Shown: in pieces, positions 12,934-23,946 of the stretch | How the letters are laid out: each line of letters opens with the position of its first letter | Position numbering within the stretch: the first letter of the stretch is position 1 | From: Orobanche coerulescens | Lineage: Eukaryota; Streptophyta; Magnoliopsida; Lamiales; Orobanchaceae | NCBI GenBank assembly: GCA_033398695.1 | Contig: CM065802.1 | Location: 152,816,096-152,880,095 of the forward strand | Direction of reading: 5' to 3' | Length of the DNA: 64,000 bases | Translations under genes and position numbers: made by a program | The notes under the pieces: model-generated | The model's input: the letters and a program-made list of their open reading frames with translations, nothing else | What the model was told of the DNA's origin: nothing | Database searches by the model: none

Positions 12934-13360
12934 TTCTACCCTCCTTAAAAGAAGTTTCGTCCCGAAACTTAAAACAAGTAGGGAGAAGCAATATCCCGAC
13001 AGGAAAACTCAACAAGATACACGAGAAACGTGTAACTTTCGTCCATTGGCGAAACGTTACAAGCAACGCGAAAGAATATACAGCGTGACAACACGCCACA
13101 CGACGACCATAACAACGCCACCGGCAATGATTTAAAACAATAATGATCAATTAACGACGCATCACATACCACATCATATGCACACATTTAATCAAGGAAA
13201 TGTACGCGACAACAAGTCGCACCCGACTAAAACGGATATGCGATAGAAACAATTAGAGTATTACGATAGAAATCATTCCGATTCTCACCAATAAGAAAAT
13301 GTCCGACGTCAAAACACAAACAATTCAAGATAACAGAAAATGAGAATACCGGATATTACA
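12934..13360 (-). repeat. 427-bp LTR extension with an internal polypurine cassette
   Basis: At 12933 the sequence already shows a canonical LTR boundary: GCGGATATTACA, then pyrimidines TTCTACCCTCCTTAAAAG (a minus-strand polypurine tract) and the palindrome AAGTTTCGTCCCGAAACTT (12952-12970). Yet both LTR copies run on for 427 bp to a second ..CCGGATATTACA (13360; 19609 in the sister). That outer end is the one flanked by the TSD. The outer tract (13361-13378) is purine-poor, and another copy of the palindrome follows it (13379-13397). Confidence 0.85.
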
Positions 13361-13623
13361 TTCTATCATACAAAAAATAAGTTTCGTCCCGAAACTTAAA
13401 CTAAGGTTATCACAGTGATACGAAACAAAATATAACGACACATAATAAAATACCATGCTCATGACCTCGTTGTCCACTGACACGCCTCCGTAGGTTCAAC
13501 AACTAAACGGGAACTTACACAAAACAAAATATCATTCAACAAGTTCCAAGTGTAAAAGCATCACAAAAAAAAACATCTCTACACGCGAAACAATCCGTGT
13601 AGCGAGTACCAAAAACACCATCA

Positions 13624-14661
13624 CTAGACATCACTGGGCCCTCTGGGAGTAGGAATAGAATTCCGGTCCCTTATCATCTCGGCAACAATCTCGCAGTACT
13701 GAACTCGATGCCCTTCGTGTCCACAATTATAACAAGTCACTGACGGTTTCTTACAATGCGCGCGTTCATGGCCTAGAACGTTACAGTTGAAACACCTAGG
13801 AGCATTACCAGAACTCAAAGACACCGACTTGGGTCTTTTGGGTTCTCTAACTGACCGAGAATGTCCCATACTCGGCTGATACGAGGGTTGAGGTGTGGGA
13901 ATCCCAATTCCCTTACTTCCCGATGCGTCATCGGAAATCTTCTGCTTTTTCGCTACCGATACGGACTCGGTACACATTATAGCCATCTCAAACGCCAAGG
14001 CTCGATCCTGATAGTCCTTCAAGGTTGTACACATAAAAGGAGCCATACACTGCCGAATCTGAGGTTCCATACGCATATCGAAATAACGAACCTTATCTGC
14101 CTCACTTTTCACCTGATCCCGAACATAACACAGCTGTCGATTATAATTGACTATCGCCTGGGATATCGACACGTCTCGGGGCGTAGCCGAGAAAAACTCG
14201 ACAATCCTACGCTCTTTAACAGGCGGCGGATAATACTCGGCCTCCATGGCAGTTTTGAATTCAGTCGAAGTAGCGGTACGATCACTAGGCGCTACGGCCT
14301 CCCACCAGTCTGCAGCTTCCCTGTCGAGTAGGTATTGAGCAATAGGCACTCTTCTCTCATCGGGGCAAGCTACAGCATCAAATGTTCTGTCCAATTGGAA
14401 GAGCCAATTCTCCCAGCCTAACGAGTCCGAAGAACCTATAAAACGGGGCGGGTGCATTCTCATCACATCTCGTAACCACTTACCAGCTCCGTTATCTTCA
14501 TCCGGAATCCGGTCTCGGTGTACGGTCTGATTCATATGCGCCAACCGGTCAGTCACCTGACGAAGGATGGTGGCGGCGTCAATATCAACATTACCTCTGG
14601 ATGATTGCTGCTGATCACGACCACGACTACGACCACGTCCTCGGCCACGGCCTCTCGGCAT
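13624..14661 (-). CDS. Intact gag protein of the gag-only element (346 codons incl. stop)
   Basis: The start at 14661 (MPRGRGRGRGRSRGRD) is preferred over the upstream ATG at 14715, because the basic RG-rich N terminus is the usual gag start in this clade. A capsid region follows (about residues 50-230, with MHPPRFIGSSDSLGWENWLF, ADWWEAVAPSD, MEAEYYPPPVKERR and TLKDYQDRALAFEMA). Two zinc knuckles near the C terminus read CFNCNVLGHERAHC and CYNCGHEGHRVQYC (both CX2CX4HX4C). Gag binds element RNA and builds particles. It corresponds domain by domain to the broken gag at 55402-56489. It is the only long retroelement ORF in the window without a frameshift or stop, although no pol follows. Only a 260-bp 3' part separates it from the 3' LTR. 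Confidence 0.9.
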   Translation of the reverse strand: MPRGRGRGRGRSRGRDQQQSSRGNVDIDAATILRQVTDRLAHMNQTVHRDRIPDEDNGAGKWLRDVMRMHPPRFIGSSDSLGWENWLFQLDRTFDAVACPDERRVPIAQYLLDREAADWWEAVAPSDRTATSTEFKTAMEAEYYPPPVKERRIVEFFSATPRDVSISQAIVNYNRQLCYVRDQVKSEADKVRYFDMRMEPQIRQCMAPFMCTTLKDYQDRALAFEMAIMCTESVSVAKKQKISDDASGSKGIGIPTPQPSYQPSMGHSRSVREPKRPKSVSLSSGNAPRCFNCNVLGHERAHCKKPSVTCYNCGHEGHRVQYCEIVAEMIRDRNSIPTPRGPSDV

Positions 14662-16084
14662 ACTGGATGGACGACCAATAAGAATAACACATCCAAACAA
14701 ATACCACAACGTCAAGATAAGACAATAAATAGCAGCACGTTAAAACATTAACTCCAAGTCATCACACAAGTGCACAAACTAACACTGTAATCTTAGAACT
14801 TCATTAAAAAAATAATCCACACAGTCACATCAACAGAGATGTTTGGATTTTACAAAATCAAACACGGTCAAAACCACACACGTATCGCAGGGATCAAACA
14901 AACAACAAAAATAAAATATTTCCGGGGTATTATTCAAATGATAAAATTTTAAAATTCTCAAGTTTGAAGAAAAAAATTGGTGAAATGAAATTTTTGAAAA
15001 CACTTATAATACCTCGGTCGTTTAATTAAAACCATGTATCTCATTATCAAAACTGTTTTGATTGAAGCTATTTGCAAAACAACACATCGAGGCTTCAATC
15101 TTTTCGCTAGACGATATCGTCAAAATGACCTTATCAATATATCATTATCTTTGCTAGCGTTATACGGGGTAACAACATCTTACCACGCCACCCATCACTG
15201 ATATATCAACAGAGATTAAATAATCATGGGGCACGGGTACAACTGTAATAACAAATTTCTACCGGGTCAGTCAAAAGTTTACGGCCGTAACAACATGCAG
15301 TTTACGGCCGTAATAACTCTGAGCTTACGGCCGTAATGGAAAACATCTTACGGCCGTAACATCTAGCTGCGGGACTGAAGAATTGTCACAGTAGCCCCCA
15401 ACACACAAACACATAACATTTAAATTCCGAAATTAGGATCGTTTTGCAAAACAAGATTTTCCAAAAATTTTGATTTCCACAAAAATGCTCAAATCAGTAG
15501 TCTTTAAGGAAAAACGTTTTCAAAGCTACCCGTAGCGGTTATAATTACAACAATCCAAAATAGTCGATATTAAAACCACATGCCCAAATGGCAAACAGGG
15601 TCGCCAATTCAATCACATACATCTCATGGCATCATGTTTAAACACACAAAGAAAATCATTCATCGGAGTTTCTCAAAAACTCTACCGTAAAACCCATCAA
15701 GGTTCACAACTTTCACACCATACCAACCCACATGGTGGTTCAAGGGCCAAACATCAATACATCCAGTTCTATACACGTACAGCGTATCCAAGTATCGAAT
15801 ACAACTTCATTACACAACACCGTGTAAATAAAATTATGCACCACAAATATCACACATAAATGAAATCATGAACACAGATATTATGCATAAAAGAGGAGAC
15901 TTACGTCCACAAGCCGCACGGAGACGACGGTCGCCCACGATACTAATCTCATCCGACAACATATCCAACGCGTTGTGACTACGCACAACTCAACTTGTCA
16001 CTGACGACTCGAGCGACGAGACAAAGACATTACTCGACAAATCACAACTCGACTACCCGACGGACCTAGGATTCCGCAAACCTA
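14662..16084 (-). other. Long non-coding leader of the gag-only element
   Basis: About 1.4 kb separates the primer site from the gag start. No conserved ORF is visible (the 77-aa plus-strand ORF at 15626 has no recognisable features). Its one notable content is the four-copy palindrome array at 15279-15359. Packaging and dimerisation signals would be expected in this interval. Confidence 0.7.
15279..15359. repeat. Four TTACGGCCGTAA palindromes at exact 23-bp spacing
   Basis: Perfect 12-mers occur at 15279-15290, 15302-15313, 15325-15336 and 15348-15359. The 11-bp spacers differ in sequence, so this is not simple tandem duplication. No TATA-like box lies beside it. The array is in the leader, not in the LTR. 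Confidence 0.95.
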
Positions 16085-16097
16085 AGCTCTGATACCA
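16085..16097 (-). other. Primer binding site, initiator tRNA-Met
   Basis: The minus strand reads TGGTATCAGAGCT, 4 nt inside the 5' LTR end (16102). It defines the element's orientation as minus. Confidence 0.9.
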
Positions 16098-16101
16098 TAA
16101 A

Positions 16102-19100
16102 TGTAACACCCCCAAAACCGTATGGGAATATTACACGCAGAACACCCTTTCCGGAAGGAGCTACCAAAGCAACGTCCATAAACAACCAAATGCTTGCCCG
16201 TCCAGGGTCAAACAATATAATAATACAGACCGTCAAGGTCACTTACACATAAACACACAGACCGATGAGGTCACACAACTCTATCAACAGGACTAACTAA
16301 CAACATTACCCACACAGGGGTCGAAATACAATACAGCGGAAGACTGAATCAACTCTAACAATACAACTAAACTCTACCAACTCTCAACTCTTGATTAGTA
16401 TCACAGCTCTTCATCCCTTTGTGCCAATCCTGTGACTGCTCCCCTGAACCTGCATGTACCTGGACGCAGAATAGACATCCACCCCCCGAATACTCGGGGG
16501 TTAGTAAAACTCCACTGTTTTACTAGTGCAAGTATCAAACCATACGAAATGTAACAAGCAAATAGCAACTATGAATTTAATACGCAAATCAATTATCAAA
16601 ATGTTCCCAAGAAGTTTTAGAATTTCGAACTCAAGTAAGAGATATTTGAAAAGGAACACATCATCTCGGGGATTTTTAAAGCAGAAATTCTTTTGGACCT
16701 CGAGTCCCAATTTACAAAACCTTTTCGTAAACATTAGGGCTTTAGCCCGATTCTCGTTTCAAAGCATACTAAATAATATATCATTATGAGTTCGAGATCC
16801 ATATTTAAAATGTTACCCGAACAATCACTGCTACACGATCATTGATCGTACACATCATGTACCGAACTCCGGAGGCCTCGACGGACCTTACCCGGACCAC
16901 ACACACTGTTCGTACACATCATGTACCGAACTCCGGAGGCCTCAATGGACCTTACCCGGACCACACACACTGTTCGTACACATCATGTACCGAACTCCGG
17001 AGGCCTCAACGGACCTTACCCGGACCACACACACTGTTCGTACACATCATGTAACGAACTCCGGAGGCCTCAACGGACCTTACCCGGACCACACACACTG
17101 TTCGTACACATCATGTACCGAACTCCGGAGGCCTCAACGGACCTTAACCGGCCACACACATCGTTCGTACACATCATGTACCGAACTCCAGAGGTCTCGT
17201 CAGACCCTACCTGAATCACACACCTTGTTCGTACACATCATGTACCGAACTCCAGAGGCCTCGTCAGACCCTACCTGGAACACACGCACACACTTCGACA
17301 CGACACAACTCATAATCATTAAATGTGAAGCCATTCCACATTACACCGAAATGTACAATCAAGTATGTAAACCAAAACAACACGAATATCATGATCATCA
17401 CTACGACTCTTAACCAACATAACACACATTCGGTACACAATACATTGCACAACCACGTGTACAACCATCTCATATGTACATCGCAATCCTGCACAAATGG
17501 CACAACGCCGAACATGTATACCAATATATCACTATTATCACAAAGCCTTCAAATTTTGGAAAACACAACCAACTCAAACGGAACATATTTACGGAGGCAA
17601 GCAAAATCGTCATGCATAGCATACGTAATTACTAGTTGCAAGATACAAGTCGTATAATAAGATACTTGCCTTTATAACCGCTACCAAACACTCCGAAGAA
17701 CAAGGTTCGACCGGGAAGCTCGGACCCTGAAGAAGACAACGAACGGAAGGGTTCTGACTCGAGTTCTTCACAAGAATTCGTTCCTAAGTCACAACGATAT
17801 CAATTCAATCACAATTCTACAAAAACATATGGAACTTCCCAAGTTCTACCCATTGAAGCATTTTATCGGACACTTTGAAGGCGTAGTCCAATTTAATCGA
17901 TTATTCAAAGAAATACTCAAATCCGTTCCACAAAACTTCAAGGGTATTGAATGATTACGAGTTTACAATCAAGTTCTAACAATAATATGAATCAAAACGA
18001 AGCAAATCGGCCAAAACACCAAGAAACCTCAAGAACATCCAAAACCAAAAGTTTAGGTGTTCTTACCTTCGATCCGGGGGGAAGATGATGTTAATCCATG
18101 ATTACAACTTCCAAAACATGTTGCTCTATGTCATATCTATCCAAATCCATCCATTATTGGCGAAGAAACGCGAAGAAACGAAGAAAAAGGGTGAAAATGG
18201 CCGGATGACTCGGTCCAGGCCCTTAAATAGCCGACCACGGCGGCGGGGACTCGACCGTGTCCTGCTAGACACGGTCGCGCCTTCCGATAGTGACCCGTCC
18301 GACAATGACTCGGCATGACTCGACCGTGTCCTGGAACACGGCCGGGCGTCTGGCGGTCGGTTACGCCTATCCTAAGAGTTCGACTCGGCCGTGCCAGACG
18401 ACACAATCGGGTCCTGAGGCAGAGACTCCGGCATTTCCGGACGAGTACGGCACGGGCCGTGTCGGACGACACGGCCGAGTTCGGCCGGCAGTGATCGGCC
18501 AATAACGAGCGGGTGAGCTAAAACGACCATAACTCTCTCGTCCGGACTCCGATTGACTCACCGTTTGAACCATTGGAAAGCTAACTTGATGCTTTATAAT
18601 ATTGCAAAGCTTAAGAATTTTTGGAGTCTCCAAGAATTTATGGTGATTTTTACAAAGCCGAACTCATACTTAGAAAAGTCGTTTAGTAATCCTGAACTCA
18701 ACAAAACGACACCGAAACCCGAACCTGAATACGAACCGAAGATACGGTTACGAAGTACTCACAAAGACGAATCTAAGAGCTAGTCGAACACACAATTCCG
18801 ACCACCCGAAGGCTCGAAATTCGACAACGGAAGGTAATTACCCCAAACTTTGGGAAATTACGAAAATGGCCCAAATGCCCGAAAATCACCATACGACAAC
18901 GAATAATCAAACCGAAGCTCACAACACGTATAACAACGTTAAATGAACTTACGAAAAACCCCAAACGACAGTTTCGAACGAGATTCGCAAGAACCGAACT
19001 CAAGCGCGGAAAAGTCGCTAAAAAGCACGGAACTCAACAAAGCAGCACCGAAACGAACTCGGATGACAAAAAGTGCAGAATTAAATATTCTCAGAATGAC

Positions 19101-19609
19101 GAAACGGTCAAAAGAGAGTCGTCGAAACGGACCTCCGCCGAAAAATGAAAATTACCGGAAATCCAAAATTGCGGATATTACATTCTACCCTCCTTAAAAG
19201 AAGTTTCGTCCCGAAACTTAAAACAAGTAGGGAGAAGCAATATCCCGACAGGAAAACTCAACAAGATACACGAGAAACGTGTAACTTTCGTCCATTGGCG
19301 AAACGTTACAAGCAACGCGAAAGAATATACAGCGTGACAACACGCCACACGACGACCATAACAACGCCAACGGCAATGATTTAAAACAATAACGATCAAT
19401 TAACGACGCATCACATACCACATCATATGCACACATTTAATCAAGGAAATGTACGCGACAACAAGTCGCACCCGACTAAAACGGCTATGCGATAGAAACA
19501 ATTAGAGTATTACGATAGAAATCATTCCGATTCTCACCAATAAGAAAATGTCCGACGTCAAAACACAAACAATTCAAGATAACAGAAAATGAGAATACCG
19601 GATATTACA
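16102..19609 (-). repeat. 5' LTR of the gag-only element (3508 bp)
   Basis: This is the sister of 9848-13360. It has the same seven 64-bp units (16847-17289), TATA-like box (about 18221-18232), hairpin array (18249-18475), inner LTR/polypurine boundary (19182/19183), palindrome (19201-19219) and 427-bp extension (19183-19609). Differences from the sister are scattered single bases, with a cluster in the GC-rich hairpins. Confidence 0.92.
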
Positions 19610-20475
19610 ATTATAAACAAACCTATCCTTGTATCGTTCACACAGATTGATACAAAGAATATCACTTTCAACCGTTCACACAGATTGGTTAAAGCTTCCT
19701 TCTTGACTAGCTTCTTCACACACAGTTCCAAAGCTTCGTCCTTATTCGTCCCACACAGGTCAGAATAACTTGTTGAGTTCACACAGAGCTCAGTTTTTAC
19801 TCAGAGGTGAAAGGTAGGTAACCAGGTAAGAACAACAGCTTTGAATATGAAGTTCTTGAGCTGATGATGGCTGTTCTTGATGTTGAGCACTGTATATCTC
19901 TTTCGTTCTTAATTGCAGTATGCTTTAGAGATATGTTTGCTCTGATGATAACTTTTGATAGCTTGAGTGTTAGGTTACTTGGGTAACTGATCTTCAGTGT
20001 CTTCATAGGATATATATAGTCTCTGAAGAAAGTATCCGTTGAGACGTATCCGTTTGAATAAGATTTCGTTCCAACGGGATTAAGACATGATCCGGATTTC
20101 GAGGGATTCTGAAGATCTGAAGACTGGTAGTATTTAAATACTTTATCCTTGAGTATTTAAATACTTCTTTGTTCAACGGGACTTGACTTCTATTCCTTCT
20201 TTGTCCTGTTGTGAGCTGTATGGAAGATAACTGTATTTTGAGTTTCGAGACAGTTTCCATACTTGGTCTTTTTACAAGACTACTTGCTGTACTGAAGAGC
20301 TTCACTTTATATGCTGATTCGAGGCAGGTCTTTGATACAGGATAAAGCCTCAAAGCTTCGATACAGTTTCCTTACTGTGTTCGGATTGGCATATATGTCA
20401 AAACCTCAAATATTATTCGATACAGGGATCGGGTATCCCGGCTGTTTCGATACAGGGTCTTTGTTTTTCCCAACA
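19610..20475 (-). repeat. Sirevirus 3' LTR, right piece
   Basis: It begins with the duplicated ATTAT and then matches 30732-31592. It contains the minus-strand TATA box near 20010-20020 and the paired palindromes AGTATTTAAATACT (20129-20142 and 20152-20165, 23 bp apart). It ends CCCAACA at 20475, next to the polypurine tract. Confidence 0.9.
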
Positions 20476-20492
20476 ATTTCCCCCTTTTTGAC
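20476..20492 (-). other. Sirevirus polypurine tract
   Basis: The minus strand reads GTCAAAAAGGGGGAAAT directly before the 3' LTR. It is the plus-strand priming site for reverse transcription. Confidence 0.85.
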
Positions 20493-20901
20493 AATTTGCC
20501 AAGACCGTCTTACTTAACTCTTCGAGTCTTCTTGATGAAGCCAAAACCTTCTTCATGAAGCATTCTTCTTTGATGACTTCTGGCAGATTTCTTGGTCTTT
20601 CGTCAAAAGGTCTGACTTAGTGACTTTAGTCTATAATAATGAACTGCTTGCAGGCACGTTCGATACAGTTTGAGATTTATTACAACTTAAGCCTATGATT
20701 GGCACGCAGGCACAATCTTACAATGTATTCTAAGTTAACAACTGAAATTATGAACTGTTCGTAGACTAGCTCGTACAGCTTATTTCTCAATCAAGTTTTA
20801 TCTAACTTGAGATTCCTATCAAACAAATTAAGTAATCATACATAAACACAGTAGATTACGAGTTGTAATCTTTCAAGACAAACAAACGTTTTTAATGATA
20901 T
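20493..20901 (-). other. Sirevirus 3' untranslated region
   Basis: About 400 bp lie between the extra ORF and the polypurine tract. No ORF or repeat of note was seen apart from short GCAGGCAC motifs near 20654 and 20706. Confidence 0.5.
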
Positions 20902-23900
20902 TCAAAATGATTGAGTACAAAGTTTGCTGTTTCGAATAGAAATTACAAAAAAAATATACATAGATTTCATCTCCTTATCTATAATCCGCATGCCTCCATG
21001 GTCTTTTTCCTTGTTCATTCTCGGTGCCACGCCACCAGTTTTGAAGAGAATCATTGCCTCGATCTTGGTATATCGCTCTTCCTTCATATGAACGATCAAA
21101 GGCAAGTATCCAATCTTCTGGATGGGTGACCCGATCTCCTCTTCTATGTTTGGATTTCATTTCGATTTGGAGAGGGAGTTTACCTTCTTCTAGCATCTTT
21201 GTAAATTTATCTGCCGCCTCTGCTAACGTTTTATAATTCTTGAAGATGGCGGATTCCCTGATGAGTCTGACAAAGTATCTCATCAGTTCGTTCTTCCTCC
21301 AGTGCTTCACTTCGTCGGCAGTTGGGTTGCGGTTGGTCGGCAGACGTATTTCCGAAGGTCTCTGAATAAGAGTTTGCCAAGGGACATTAGGATCATGAAA
21401 TTCCGGTCTGGAGCCTTAAATCTTAAAACTATGGGATTGAGGTGCTAGCTTGTTCAATTCGGCAGTGATACTGTTCTGAGCAGCCTCAAATTCCCTTTCT
21501 TGTTGCAGCCTTATTCTCCTAGCAGCTTCTCGTGCCTCTTCCCCCTTTTTGGCTTCATCAAGACTTTGCAGGATTTCTAGAGCAGCGTCCTGTTTGGTCT
21601 CGATGCTGGTCATTCTTTCAACAAGGGAGGAAAGAGTCGCGACATTTCTTGAATGCATTTGTCGCGACGCAGCTTGAGAGTCATTCTCAATCATTGCACA
21701 AGCGGTCTTGGCTTCAGCAATCCTCGTCTTTGTAGCTTCCTCCTTCAATAGCTTGCTCCTACTTATCTTCCATGATCTTCAAGGCTTGCTTGAAAACTTC
21801 TGGCAAAAGAATGAATGCGTCGACAACTCGAGATACTTCGTGTTGAAGAGTGGTCATTTCTTCGACGGCAGAGGTGTGCATCCAATTCAGTGCCTTTTCA
21901 ACGGAAGATAGAGCATTTGCTGCATCTTGGATAAATACAGTCTGAAGGCCAAGAGCTCGCAGGCGCTCTTTTCGTGCAGCAGAGATCGGAGAATCTGGTT
22001 CGGCAAAGTCTGCAGCGCTGTTCAACCTTCTTACATTCACGGATGGACGTGAAGTAAGTTGGACATCCTCAGGTTCGTTACCGTCCTCGGATTCCAAGGT
22101 TGAAGGGGCGGGAGCAGCTTCTTGTGGTTCGGCGACAGTTGGTGGAGAAGCTTCCTGTTGCGAAGACTCTTCAGCAATCATGGATGCAGGAGGGACTGAA
22201 TCCTCCTGTTGGCTTGCAGGAATGGCTTCTTCGGTCGCAGCAGGCTCGGGTGCCTGTTCCAAAATTTCTTGAATTTCCTCGACTGGAGGGACTGATTCCT
22301 CTTGGTCGGGAATGTTCTCAAGCTGTGGCGAAGGTGGATTGGCTTGGGTAGAAGGCCCTTCGTCATTTCTGGGTGGAGAGGCGTCTCGAGCTTCAGCCTC
22401 TTCACGACTCATTCTTAGACCTGCTTGTAAAGCGTCGTCGTCGTCGTCGTCTGAGTCATGGTCTTCGTCATCTTTTGGATTGGTGGGGGAGTCCTCTGAC
22501 TTATTCTTTCCTTTCCTCCTGGCGTCAGATTTGTGCAACATGTGGCTTTCAATTAGATCCTTGCAAGAGGCGTTGTCCCATCGAAGCAGGGCCTCAATTT
22601 CAGTTGAGTCTGTTACTTCGGAGACAAATCTCTCTTCGTGGCTCCAATCGCTCCAGTTGTACAGTGTATCGTACGGAGCTAGCCTGTAGCCTTTCCATTG
22701 CAGAAATCTTTCGAAGGCATGTTCAATTTGAACCGAAAGAAGTGTTTGATTAATGATCGAGTCAGGGGAGGGACTTCGAATAACGTCTGGAGACGCTGTT
22801 TCGAGGGATTCCAGACAGTATGGGATCCTGCGGAAGAGGGACTCCTTACGGGGATGGTGCCTCAAGGATGATGGATCCTGCACGGGTGTGGGATCCCGCA
22901 GAGGAGAAGTAGCTTTTGGCTCCGAATGGGCAGCCGACTCGCTAAAGTCTTGAACGTTGGCAGATGTCTCTATATCCGTCGTAGCCGCCAAAGGCTCGGG
23001 ATCTACTGTCGATGCAGTAGGAGACACCTCTTCCACAGGGGTTGAGCCCTGGGGTTCTTCATCAGTGGGTTGCGCCACGGGGGATACATCCTTGGAGTGC
23101 TTGGCAGATTTGATTTTTGAGAGCCTCCTGAGTCTCTTCTTGGGCTTCTCTCCAGCAGAGTGTTTCTTGCTGTGAGATCGCTTTCGCTTCTTTGAAGATT
23201 CCATTTCTGGGACCTTCACGGATTCATCTCTTGGGTTGGCAGAAATAGGCATGTGCCTGGTTCTCGGGTGATTGCAGTGAATGGTGCTCTGGTTATACGC
23301 AGTGGGCTTGACGCCTCCTAAGTATATCCTCGAGCTATTTTTCTTCGCGTCGGCGGATTGCGTCAGTCCGCACTTCGTCAGGATGTAGTTCAGCATTAAA
23401 CCAAAGGATTTCTTTTGGGTGGGCAGTTTGCACACCTCTTATTGAAGACGTTTCAGAATTATTTGGCACCAGTTGACCTTTTCACAGGTCAAAATAGCTA
23501 CCATCATTCTGAACCTTAAGTTCGTGCACATCTCGAACGTACCGGTTCGGTTTTCAATGATCCTGGAGCAAAAGTCATGAAGATAAACGAAATGAAGAAG
23601 AAAGTTTTTCTTGTGACAAGTAGTTGTCACCATATCAACCACTTTGGACCCTGTAAATAGTCCATAAAACTTGGTAATGAGCTCTTGAGACCCGAACGTC
23701 TCAAGTTGGTCCATGGTCAGGCCATCGGGGCGGCTGTAGATTCTCCGGAGCAGATCGCGATTGATACATCTCCACTCCTTGGATCACAGGTGATGTCGCA
23801 ACATGACCTCCCCGGGCCAAAGGATGTAAAACGGACGGCGGCGTTGAGGTAGAATTCCTCAACCGGATGGGCGTCGTATTTGTCGCGGTCTTGCTCCCAA

Positions 23901-23946
23901 AGCGATAGAGGCCTTGTTGTTGAAGACGAGTAATGATATATTCCAT
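20902..23946 (-). pseudogene. Sirevirus extra ORF (env-like position), nuclear-type features, frameshifted
   Basis: On the minus strand a globular N-terminal part (23946-23439, then the start of the next frame) includes KKNFLLHFVYLHDFC, MMVAILTCEKVNWCQIIL and FGLMLNYILTKCGL. It resembles the plant transposon domain often found in such ORFs. A 558-codon stretch (23435-21759) follows: basic clusters (KKRKR, KPKKRLRRL), Pro/Glu/Ser-rich low complexity, an acidic run (DDEDHDSDDDDDD) and a helical end. Further frames (21748-21416, 21310-20975) add a coiled-coil-like helix (REAARRIRLQQEREFEAAQN) and a C-terminal part. I count at least four frame changes. I see no signal peptide or clear membrane segment. 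The position after pol matches the env-like ORF of Sireviruses, but the composition fits a nuclear or nucleic-acid-associated protein better. Confidence 0.7.

Larger units (their letters stand above)
9848..13360 (-). repeat. 3' LTR of the gag-only element (3513 bp)
   Basis: It starts TGTAACACCCCCAAAACCG and ends GAGAATACCGGATATTACA on the plus strand and matches 16102-19609 throughout. From left to right it holds seven 64-bp tandem repeats, about 1 kb of AT-rich sequence, a TATA-like box (minus strand GGCTATTTAAGG, about 11980-11969), GC-rich hairpins, and a 427-bp extension that begins with its own polypurine tract and palindrome. ORFs of 60-157 aa here come from the repeats and are not genes. 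Confidence 0.9.
9848..19609 (-). mobile_element. Gag-only (non-autonomous) Tekay-like gypsy element, TSD ATTAT
   Basis: The TSD ATTAT lies at 9843-9847 and 19610-19614, and the empty site is visible in the other Sirevirus LTR (TACGTAATTATAAAC, 30721-30735). The two LTRs of 3513 and 3508 bp are nearly identical by eye, so insertion was recent. The internal part (13361-16101, 2.7 kb) holds a Met primer site, a long leader, one intact gag ORF and a degenerate polypurine region. No protease, reverse transcriptase or integrase is present. It must borrow these from an autonomous relative such as the chromovirus at 52979, whose gag is of the same type. Confidence 0.9.

Noticed and set aside
21759..23435. 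Host nuclear protein gene
   Set aside because: It lies between pol and the polypurine tract of one Sirevirus, in the same orientation, at the place of the known extra ORF.
20902..23946. Retroviral envelope gene
   Set aside because: Position fits, but no signal peptide, membrane segment or cleavage site is visible, and the composition is charged and low-complexity.
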